NCBI GenBank assembly: GCA_023397675.1
Contig: JAEWTV010000080.1
Span: 1 to 5,912 of the forward strand
Length of the DNA: 5,912 nucleotides
Reading direction: 5' to 3'
Source: Bacillota bacterium
GTDB lineage: Bacteria > Bacillota > Clostridia > Acetivibrionales > JANLFN01
Both the position numbers and the translations under genes were made by a program. The first letter of the stretch is position 1. Every line of letters starts with the position of its first letter. The notes beneath the pieces are model-generated. The model searched no databases and was not told the origin of the DNA. It was given only the letters and a program-made list of their open reading frames with translations. This document shows, in pieces, positions 1 to 4,889 of this stretch.

Positions 1-3
1 GTT

Positions 4-48
4 GCATCGTACCGGCTTGAGAACGAGCGAGCAGCTTACAGATGCCGC
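4..48 (+). repeat. Dispersed intergenic repeat, copy A
   Basis: This stretch shares a module with two other places in the window. The shared core is GCGAGCAGCTTACA-GATGCCGC, which reads GCGAGCAGCTTACA-TATGCCGC in copy B (808-849). Both begin with a GC-A-x-x-GTACCG segment. A more diverged version lies at 4604-4646 (copy C). A second motif, GAGCCATGGA followed by TGGGG, lies 20 bases downstream at 68-85 and recurs at 4531-4545 next to copy C. The DNA is clearly more GC-rich than the neighbouring genes. Frame 1 is open from the window edge to a TAA at 160-162, but its composition (rich in Arg and Gly) resembles no protein I know, so I do not call a gene. The similarity was seen by eye and no alignment score was calculated. 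Confidence 0.55.
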
Positions 49-103
49 AGTAGGCTTTCACCAGGGCGAGCCATGGAAGGTGGGGTCTGGGGGAAACCGT
101 GGC

Positions 104-190
104 GGCGAACAGGTTTCGCCCCAGAAAAACTTTTGCTTAGCTTTATAAAAGCGGAACTATAAACCCGTGGTTTAAAACCCACGTCTAGCA
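104..190 (+). mobile_element. Possible right-end remnant of an IS200/IS605-type (TnpB) element
   Basis: Seen: a perfect 6-bp hairpin GGCGAA/TTCGCC at 104-120, then GAACTATAAACCCGTGGTTT and a near-palindrome CGTGGTTT-A-AAACCCACG at 166-183 with one bulged C. IS200/IS605-family elements end in subterminal hairpins rather than inverted repeats, and the right ends of TnpB-bearing members often carry an AAACCCGTGG-type stem preceded by an ACTATA-like segment. On that family knowledge I infer a right end or a TnpB-type omega-RNA tail. No TnpB coding sequence is visible upstream inside the window, so this is either the end of a gene lying to the left or a solo remnant. It could also simply be a terminator-like hairpin. 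Confidence 0.35.
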
Positions 191-226
191 CAAACCAAGT
201 CGATTTCACCGACTAAAAAAGATTAG

Positions 227-256
227 TTGACATACTTTAATTGGTAATCTTATATT
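227..256 (+). promoter_or_regulatory. Sigma-A-type promoter of the lipoprotein gene
   Basis: A perfect -35 box TTGACA sits at 227-232. The -10 box is TTATAT at 250-255 (17-base spacer) or, one base on, TATATT at 251-256 (18-base spacer). The start codon of the lipoprotein gene follows 33 bases later. This is the clearest housekeeping promoter in the window. It starts just past the mobile-element-like tail, so the gene has its own promoter. Confidence 0.65.
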
Positions 257-288
257 AAATATGTTAACATTTATTACAGGTGATGATT

Positions 289-732
289 ATGAAAAAGGTT
301 TGTTTGATTTTGTTATTCCTCATGATTTTTATTGTAACGCTGACCGGATGCACAAGTTCTTCCGGAGGTAGTTCAGATGCTTCTACTTTAAGTCAATCTG
401 ATACCTCTGAATATGTACTTATAGGTTATCCTCCCAGCAGCTATTTGGCTATGATAGAAGATAAACAGATAATCAGTAGGCTTACAGATCTCTTTAACAA
501 TACTGAGTATATAAAGTCAGATATGAAACCTGAAGGTTTATGGATGGAAGTTTTGTTCCATAAAAAAAATGCGGTAAAAACGTTTTATATTTATAAAAAT
601 GATGTTATAAAACAAACAGACGGTAATATAGTTAAATCAAAGGATATAAGCTTTAAGAAGATATATGATTTGTTTGAGAAATATCATAATAAAAAATTTA
701 CTCTATTATTTTCAGAAATCTTATCTTCTTAA
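289..732 (+). CDS. Small lipoprotein of unknown function
   Basis: A 147-residue protein with a textbook lipoprotein signal: basic MKK, a hydrophobic core over residues 4-17, and the lipobox L18-T19-G20-C21. Cys21 would be lipidated, leaving a mature chain of about 127 residues anchored on the outer face of the cytoplasmic membrane. A Ser/Gly-rich linker (residues 22-40) follows, then a compact lysine- and aromatic-rich domain that I do not recognise. It begins with a YVLIGYPPSS segment and has alternating strand-like stretches such as WMEVLFHKKNAVKTFYIYKN. The frame is open further upstream through a GTG at 280 and an ATG at 283. I choose the ATG at 289 because AGGTGAT (278-284) then serves as ribosome binding site at normal spacing and the signal peptide begins properly. 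The gene has its own promoter and is convergent with the acetyltransferase gene. The function is unknown. Confidence 0.85.
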   Translation: MKKVCLILLFLMIFIVTLTGCTSSSGGSSDASTLSQSDTSEYVLIGYPPSSYLAMIEDKQIISRLTDLFNNTEYIKSDMKPEGLWMEVLFHKKNAVKTFYIYKNDVIKQTDGNIVKSKDISFKKIYDLFEKYHNKKFTLLFSEILSS

Positions 733-775
733 TCGAAAACTCTAATGGTACATAATACAGACACTATCTCTTTTT

Positions 776-879
776 CGTCGATGAAAAGTGGCAAAGAAGA
801 TTTTTTTGCAGTACCGCATAAAAACAAGCGAGCAGCTTACATATGCCGCGAAAAGCGGAAACATAATCGGTTCCACCGA
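776..879 (+). repeat. Dispersed intergenic repeat, copy B, with two hairpins
   Basis: The 152-base gap between the convergent lipoprotein and acetyltransferase genes is filled by this element. Module 1 (776-796) begins CGTCGATGAAAAG and is nearly repeated at 4656-4677 (CGTCGATGGAAAAG). Module 2 (808-849) matches copy A at 4-48 and, more weakly, copy C at 4604-4646. Two small perfect hairpins follow: CCGC-gaaaa-GCGG (846-858) and TCGGT-tcc-ACCGA (867-879). The second resembles the GTCG/CGAC hairpin at 199-212, since both share the string CACCGACTA or CCACCGACTA. These stems lie 6-40 bases past the acetyltransferase stop codon and may end both convergent transcripts, although neither side has a good T-tract. 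A short open frame runs through here on the plus strand (745-954), but it overlaps the acetyltransferase gene and is not believed. Confidence 0.55.
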
Positions 880-884
880 CTATT

Positions 885-1355
885 TTATCGTTCTATAAAA
901 TACAGTTTATTATCCTCGTCATACCTATACCCAGCTGAAAGCAAAGTCTTTTGAGACGCATTATTTTCTTCTTCTGGCTGTGCAATAATTCTTTTTGCAC
1001 TTGTAAAGCCAAGTATTATTGAATTAAGTTGCTTTAATGCAGCAGAGGCGCAACCTTTGCGCAGGAAGTTCACATCGCCGATTAAATAATCCACGCTATA
1101 TGTATCTTCTACCGGAATGCTCCCATTCCAGTCCTCCCCACTCATCCAATAGGGGTAATACTGACAAAATCCGATTGGAACATCATCGGCATAAATTATG
1201 TAATGTTTTACCCAACTGTATTCACTTTCTCGTTTGTTAACTTCGTTTATCCAGTCTTCAGTGGGTGTATACCATGGTTCAACATAGTCGGTTTCAAGCC
1301 ATGCAATAAACAGCGGCATATCTGCATCGGTAAAGGGGGTTAAGTGGATGTTCAT
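885..1355 (-). CDS. GNAT-family N-acetyltransferase (AAC(6')-like)
   Basis: A 156-residue GNAT acetyltransferase, which moves an acetyl group from acetyl-CoA to an amine. Visible marks are an N-terminal LTPFTDADMPLFIAWL segment, the central strand SVDYLIGD (87-94), the acetyl-CoA pyrophosphate loop R99-K-G-C-A103, and the C-terminal motif with E129-E130-N131-N132 followed by ASQKTLLSAGY. This layout (GFCQYY, YLIGD, then a QPEEEN segment) is the one seen in relatives of aminoglycoside 6'-N-acetyltransferases and siderophore-type GNATs. The true substrate cannot be read from the sequence. The usual R/Q-x-x-G-x-G/A loop is kept, but Cys102 replaces a more common small or hydrophobic residue. The frame reaches an upstream ATG at 1376. 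I chose 1355 because AGGAG at 1362-1366 stands 6 bases before it, and because the first seven codons of the longer frame would contain that site. It lies 33 bases downstream of the truncated DUF5050 gene on the same strand. Confidence 0.9.
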   Translation of the reverse strand: MNIHLTPFTDADMPLFIAWLETDYVEPWYTPTEDWINEVNKRESEYSWVKHYIIYADDVPIGFCQYYPYWMSGEDWNGSIPVEDTYSVDYLIGDVNFLRKGCASAALKQLNSIILGFTSAKRIIAQPEEENNASQKTLLSAGYRYDEDNKLYFIER

Positions 1356-1361
1356 AACGGG

Positions 1362-1366
1362 CTCCT
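1362..1366 (-). promoter_or_regulatory. Ribosome binding site that fixes the acetyltransferase start
   Basis: On the minus strand AAAAGGAG is followed by six bases and then the ATG at 1355. The upstream ATG at 1376 lies before this site and has no Shine-Dalgarno sequence of its own: the bases before it are AAATACAT. This makes the shorter, 156-residue protein the likely product. Confidence 0.75.
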
Positions 1367-1388
1367 TTTTTGTCATATGTATTTAAAA

Positions 1389-2003
1389 TTAATTAACCAT
1401 CTCAGGTTCCTTAGATGTCCCATCAGCCTTAAGTCTAAAAATATGTGGTGATTCATGTTGTTCTAGTAAATAGATATAACCATTCTGATAAGTGATACCC
1501 AGTATTGGTTGATCTTTATATAAAAGGGTGGGATTACTTCCGTCAGGATTTATTTTATAAATATCATCACTTCCATTAGAAAAATAAATGCTTTCTTCAG
1601 TAACTTCAAAATCCTGAACAATATCTATATTGGGTATCAAAAATTTGTTTGAACCGTCGTTATTAATTCTGTATAGCTTACTATCTTCATCAATATAATA
1701 TATAAAGCTGTCAATTACCTGGTACCTTACATGTCCTTTTAATATTAATGATTTATTAGATCCATCTATTTTCATTTTATATAATTTAGCAGAAATATAG
1801 TCAATCGGATATATCCAATTTTCTTTTATATAATACATACGAACGGGGTCATCACTTAGTTTTTGCTTGTAATTTCCGTTTAAGTCAACCTTATATAGTG
1901 TTTCTTCCTTTTGATTTGTATAAAATATCCATTCTCCATTTAATTGAGCATTGTTTACATCATCTTTTACAATAACTAACGTTTTTCCACCATTTCTATT
2001 CAT
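1389..2003 (-). pseudogene. DUF5050-type repeat protein, 5'-truncated
   Basis: 204 residues made of about five repeats of 36-40 residues, each with a core of the type LYKxxxDGSNKxLI (starting near residues 35, 73, 109, 147 and 187) followed by a strand such as WIYP, IYYIDED or IYFSNG. This matches DUF5050 / YWTD-like propeller blades, usually found in secreted or lipid-anchored clostridial proteins. The start is wrong for a whole protein: there is no signal peptide, no ribosome binding site before the ATG, and the ATG lies inside a repeat. The in-frame codons just upstream (2012-2004) read L-C-K, completing the blade core as LCKMNRNGGKTL. Before that, similarity ends and a stop codon stands at 2048-2046. 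I infer that the 5' part, including signal peptide and earlier blades, was lost by recombination near 2013. It may still be transcribed into the acetyltransferase gene. It could instead be an intact short variant using a weak start, which I think less likely. Confidence 0.7.
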
Positions 2004-2077
2004 TTTACATAATAATGGGTTTGATGAATAAGTGGAGGGTTTTAACTAAGTGGAGGTACTATTTGAAGCTTATTTTG

Positions 2078-2105
2078 GGCTTTGTTCATACAAAGCCTTT
2101 TTTTT
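2078..2105 (+). terminator. Intrinsic terminator, plus strand, without a matching gene
   Basis: A perfect 7-bp stem GGCTTTG-ttcata-CAAAGCC (2078-2097) is followed by eight T residues (2098-2105). It therefore works on plus-strand transcripts. On the minus strand the hairpin is followed by CAAAATAAG, not a T-tract, so it does not suit the neighbouring minus-strand genes as transcribed. No plus-strand gene is found upstream within 1300 bases. A 27-codon plus-strand frame (2024-2107) runs through the hairpin and ends in the T-tract. It has no good ribosome binding site, although an attenuator leader left behind by a lost gene is possible. The direct repeat TAAGTGGAGG occurs at 2029-2038 and 2047-2056 just before it. 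Confidence 0.7.
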
Positions 2106-2172
2106 GAGATACTATTCTCTAATGCAATATTCAGGATAAATGTCCTAATTAATTGTCCATGCCTTCCTTACC

Positions 2173-2547
2173 CTACTCCCACCTGAATGGAAGCAACTCA
2201 TCTATAGTCATTACTCTGTCTTTGAGCATGACTTCACAGAATTTATTTTCCTCATGTATTTGATTAATAAATTCTCTGCACCTTCCGCAAGGCGGAACTA
2301 TTCCATCACTTTCACTAACTGCAACTATTTTTACTATCCTGTTTTCCCCTGCTGTAATCATTGCAGAAATTGCTGCATGTTCCGCACAGAACCCTATAGA
2401 ACAAGGAGCATCTATACAAACACCTTTATATACATTCCCCTTATCTGTCAGCAATACAGCTGCAACCTCACCTGCAGTGGAGGTTTTTGACAGTTCACGT
2501 GGATTCAATGTTGCTTTTGCTATTTCATATAATTGATTAAAATCCAT
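2173..2547 (-). CDS. Cytidine-deaminase-family zinc deaminase
   Basis: A 124-residue enzyme of the cytidine deaminase fold, which hydrolyses an amino group from a (deoxy)cytidine-type base in the cytoplasm using one zinc ion. The zinc site is complete: C54-A-E56 supplies the first cysteine ligand and the proton-shuttle glutamate, and P86-C87-G-R-C90 supplies the other two cysteines. The C-terminal ELLPF matches the family. The length fits tetrameric bacterial Cdd (about 130). The motifs are not the standard CAER and PCGACRQ but CAEH and PCGRCRE. PCGRCR is also seen in blasticidin S deaminase, so the substrate could be cytidine or a nucleoside analogue. I cannot decide and give no symbol. The start at 2547 is supported by GGAAGGTGAT, with 5 bases before the ATG. 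It follows the MATE exporter gene by 42 bases on the same strand and is probably co-transcribed with it, which suggests a shared detoxification or nucleoside-related role. Confidence 0.88.
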   Translation of the reverse strand: MDFNQLYEIAKATLNPRELSKTSTAGEVAAVLLTDKGNVYKGVCIDAPCSIGFCAEHAAISAMITAGENRIVKIVAVSESDGIVPPCGRCREFINQIHEENKFCEVMLKDRVMTIDELLPFRWE

Positions 2548-2589
2548 TATTAATCACCTTCCAAAATAATTAATTTTTTACTATAAAAC

Positions 2590-3945
2590 CTACCTGGTAA
2601 CATTATTCAGCCATCTTCGGCTTTTATATCTTAAATATACAATAGGAATTTTAATTATCTCATCACTCATCAGTATTACATAAACAACCGGGACACTCCA
2701 TTTAAACACAAACGCAGCCAACGCGCCAAACAGGATTGAGCCTCCCCACATTGTAGTTACGTCAAGGTACAGTCCAAACCTGGTATCTCCTCCAGCCCTG
2801 AATACACCAACAACAAGAGTGGTGTTAACTGCCTGTGCAATTACAAAGTAGGACATTACGTACATCATTATTGAAAGATAATCCTTTGTATGAGCAGTAA
2901 GATCCAGTGCAGATACTGCAACGGGCCTTGCAATAAGGATCAATACGGCACCGAATATTCCTGCAAGTACGCTCATTTTGATAAATCGACTTGAATACCG
3001 TTTAGCTGTTTCCAGGTTATTCTCTCCAATAACCTTACCAACACTTATTGCTGTTGCATTTGCAAGACCAAACGCTATTACAGTTGCAAGCTGCCTGGCT
3101 ATCTGTGCAACTGAATTTGCTGATATCGCAGATTCTCCCATATGTCCTATCACAGCAGCATTTATCGATACACCTGTACCCCACATAAGTTCATTTAGTA
3201 CTACAGGTAACGAATAAAACATAAAATCCCTGAACAGGTACTTATCTCTGACAAACAGCAATGAAGGCTTAAAGTGTAAAACCCTATTGTACTTTTTAGC
3301 ATGAATTATAACTACAATAAGTTCTATAACCCTTGATGCAAGTGATGCTATTGCAGCACCTTGTATACCAAGCTTTGGCAAACCAAACAACCCGAATATC
3401 AGCAGTGCGGCAATTATAACATTGAATACCAATGAAATTAAGTAAACAACCGTTGAGATTACAACACGTTCAACACTTCGCATTACATTCAGATAAATCA
3501 TTGTTACAGATATAAATATATATGAAAAAGAAATGATTCTCAGGTATTTTACACCTTCAGCGATAATAGGCTCATCATTGGTAAAAATACTCATAATCTG
3601 AGCTGGAAATACAAATACTATTATTGTAAAAAACACAGCAACTATTAATGAGATTCTCATGCATATTCCCATTATTTTAACAATGCTGCCTGTATCCCCT
3701 TTTCCCCAGTACTGGGCTGTCAGAACAGATGCACCTGAAGTTAGCCCGAAAAAAACCAATATCATTATGAATTGCACCTGACTTGCAAGTGATGCGGCTG
3801 AAAGCACAGTTTCCCCAACTTTCCCCAGCATGAGAACATCTATCGAGGTAACACCTACATTTATTAAATTCTGAAGCGCCATTGGCATTATAAGAACAAA
3901 AGCCATTTTATAAAAAGCTTTGCGTTCATCCAACTCATTTGTCAT
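2590..3945 (-). CDS. MATE-family multidrug/cation antiporter
   Basis: A 451-residue integral membrane protein of the multidrug and toxic compound extrusion family, which exports cationic drugs or metabolites in exchange for Na+ or H+. Length and hydrophobicity fit the usual 12 membrane helices in two six-helix halves. Visible family marks include helix 1 with P21-M-A-L-Q-N and Asp36 in SIDVLMLGKVG, where the conserved cation-site acid lies in NorM-type proteins. Others are GASVLTAQYWGKGD (71-84), the loop and helix LGIQGAAIASLASR (192-205), the second-half NELMWG and GHMGESAISANSVAQI (251-282), and the C-terminal RAGGDTRFG (383-391). The substrate is unknown. AAGGA lies 7 bases before the ATG, fixing the start. 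It is the first gene of the probable exporter-deaminase operon and is divergent from the AraC/GyrI-like regulator gene, an arrangement typical of ligand-induced exporters. The 5' region holds a 15-bp perfect palindrome about 70 bases before the start. Confidence 0.95.
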   Translation of the reverse strand: MTNELDERKAFYKMAFVLIMPMALQNLINVGVTSIDVLMLGKVGETVLSAASLASQVQFIMILVFFGLTSGASVLTAQYWGKGDTGSIVKIMGICMRISLIVAVFFTIIVFVFPAQIMSIFTNDEPIIAEGVKYLRIISFSYIFISVTMIYLNVMRSVERVVISTVVYLISLVFNVIIAALLIFGLFGLPKLGIQGAAIASLASRVIELIVVIIHAKKYNRVLHFKPSLLFVRDKYLFRDFMFYSLPVVLNELMWGTGVSINAAVIGHMGESAISANSVAQIARQLATVIAFGLANATAISVGKVIGENNLETAKRYSSRFIKMSVLAGIFGAVLILIARPVAVSALDLTAHTKDYLSIMMYVMSYFVIAQAVNTTLVVGVFRAGGDTRFGLYLDVTTMWGGSILFGALAAFVFKWSVPVVYVILMSDEIIKIPIVYLRYKSRRWLNNVTR

Positions 3946-4013
3946 ATGTAGTTCCTTATTAGCAAAGATTGGTTTTTTGAATATGTCTATTGTAACGTAT
4001 AAAAGTAATTACT

Positions 4014-4045
4014 TAAATAGGTTTGAGTAAACTCAAACCTATTTA
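4014..4045. promoter_or_regulatory. 15-bp perfect palindrome upstream of the exporter gene
   Basis: TAAATAGGTTTGAGT and its exact complement are separated by only AA. It lies 69 bases upstream of the MATE start codon, in otherwise very AT-rich DNA (3946-4100), where I could not settle a single promoter for the exporter. On the minus strand TTACAAT (3988-3994), between the palindrome and the gene, is a possible -10 box without a good -35. The palindrome might be an operator, an attenuator stem in the exporter leader, or a terminator against read-through from the structured region to the right. The T-runs on both sides are short (ATTTATTCTAATTAT on the plus strand), so terminator strength would be modest. 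Confidence 0.6.
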
Positions 4046-4100
4046 TTCTAATTATAGCTTTAGAATAATAATAAAAAAATCTTCTAATATTAATTTATGA

Positions 4101-4440
4101 TATCCGCTTTTGAAGGAGCAAAAGCGGAGTAAAACTCCTCACTCATGCGCCGTAAAGGCTTCAAAAGCATGGCGCAACGGATTCCGTAACAGAACTTCCA
4201 AGCCTGCATACCTGCTATTGTCCGGCCGTTTCCAATGGCATCCATTCCATACCCAACTGAATCTGCCATCCATGGCAGATTCGCCGGACTTGATAAATGC
4301 ATGCAGGAATTTCTAGTCACTCCACCAAGCGCCTTCAGGGCTAAGATAACTGGAGGCTATACCGAACTTTGCAAGCAAAGTTCTAACGCAGTTACTACGC
4401 AAGAGTTTACCCGCATTCATTTTCCTCCTACAACGCCACT
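4101..4440 (+). ncRNA. Candidate large structured RNA (HEARO / omega-RNA-like), no ORF attached
   Basis: About 340 bases with no convincing gene, much more GC-rich than the DNA to its left and packed with perfect stems. They are CCGCTTTTG/CAAAAGCGG (4104-4127), GGAGT/ACTCC (4126-4138) and TGCGCC/GGCGCA (4146-4176). There is also a nested domain in which CCTGCAT (4203-4209) pairs with ATGCAGG (4300-4306) and GTCCGGC (4220-4226) with GCCGGAC (4283-4289). It encloses two hairpins, AATGG/CCATT (4234-4246) and an 11-bp stem (4259-4282), giving a three-way junction. Then come CTCCA/TGGAG (4320-4355) around a bulged AGC-CC/GG-GCT hairpin, and GAACTTTGC/GCAAAGTTC (4364-4383). The 3' part, with GGCTATACCG before the last hairpin and CCCGCATTCATTTTCC after it, reminds me of HEARO RNAs, the omega-RNAs of IscB/IsrB. 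That family match is from memory and unverified. No HNH or RuvC-type ORF follows within the window, so it would be a solo copy. Confidence 0.42.
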
Positions 4441-4680
4441 GTTAAGTGTTTGAAAAACACTTCGTTATGCATTCAGTGAAAAAATTGACGACGCGGGAAA
4501 ATGGACTGGATGTACATTTTAGGTGCATGTGAGCCATGGATGGGGAATATGCACCGACCGCCAAAGGAACATTTTTGAACTGAAAAATGCATAGAAGTTT
4601 TTTCACAGTGCCGTAGCTGGCCTCCGCGGCGAGCGGCGACTTTTCCGCCGATTTTCGTCGATGGAAAAGCGGCAAAGTCC
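4441..4680. repeat. Hairpin cluster with dispersed repeat copy C
   Basis: A second palindrome-rich block follows directly. It contains AAGTGTTT-gaa-AAACACTT (4444-4462) inside CACTG/CAGTG (4437-4478), then GGTGCAT/ATGCACC (4522-4555), CATTTTT-gaactg-AAAAATG (4570-4589) and CTTTTCC/GGAAAAG (4640-4669). Repeat module 2 is at 4604-4646 (diverged) and module 1 at 4656-4677, the reverse of their order in copy B. GAGCCATGGA-TGGGG at 4531-4545 matches the motif beside copy A at 68-85. Overlapping minus-strand open frames run through the block (4442-4978 and 4473-4703). They conflict with each other, lack ribosome binding sites, and one runs into the regulator gene, so I take this as non-coding repeat DNA. 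It may be a degenerate MITE or other miniature element. Confidence 0.5.
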
Positions 4681-4755
4681 AGCATTGACGCTTCAGAGAA
4701 CAACTCGAGATTTTACAATAAGGAACAGTCCTGAAATTCATAGAAGGTATGGAAC

Positions 4756-4813
4756 TATAATGCTGTGGGTATGACCAACAGCACAAATGTATTATACTTA
4801 AAAATATATTTGT
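4756..4813 (+). promoter_or_regulatory. Promoter/operator region of the AraC-type regulator gene
   Basis: A perfect -10 box TATAAT lies at 4756-4761. Its best -35 is CTGAAA at 4731-4736 with a long 19-base spacer, or GAAATT at 17. Directly after it is a dyad with 10-bp arms and one mismatched pair: TGCTGT-g-GGT (4761-4770) against ACC-a-ACAGCA (4774-4783). A second inverted repeat, ACAAATGTAT (4783-4792) against ATATATTTGT (4804-4813), 9 of 10 paired, covers another possible -10 (TATACT, 4793-4798). Overlapping dyads at a promoter suggest repressor binding. AraC-family proteins of the Rob/MarA kind usually bind asymmetric sites, so a different regulator may act here. The leader from 4814 to 4873 shows nothing else clear. 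Confidence 0.45.
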
Positions 4814-4889
4814 CAATACAAAAAAGGCACTGTACATCAAGACCCACAATTCATTTCCTGTTAACATTACCTCAAGGAGGTGCTTTAAT

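Noticed and set aside
1..162. Open frame 1 from the window edge to a TAA at 160-162, possibly the tail of a transposase gene
   Set aside because: Its product is rich in Arg and Gly with no TnpB zinc-finger or other known motif, and the DNA is repeat and hairpin sequence. It more likely is open by chance because of high GC.
745..954. Plus-strand open frame of 69 codons
   Set aside because: It overlaps the 3' end of the well-supported acetyltransferase gene on the other strand, has no ribosome binding site, and its first half is repeat copy B.
1356..1376. Longer acetyltransferase starting at the ATG at 1376
   Set aside because: The ribosome binding site AGGAG lies between 1376 and 1355, and nothing like one precedes 1376.
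2254..2490. Plus-strand open frame opposite the deaminase gene
   Set aside because: It is antisense to a gene with a complete catalytic zinc motif; the Cys-rich product reflects the complement of that gene.
2978..3217. Plus-strand open frame opposite the MATE gene
   Set aside because: It is a shadow of conserved MATE coding sequence on the other strand, with no ribosome binding site.
4090..4453. Short open frames on both strands across the structured block (4090-4320, 4110-4316, 4235-4453)
   Set aside because: They overlap one another, have no ribosome binding sites or recognisable domains, and are explained by palindromes that are open on both strands.
4101..4680. CRISPR array
   Set aside because: There are many palindromes but no direct repeats at regular spacing with unique spacers; each stem differs in sequence.
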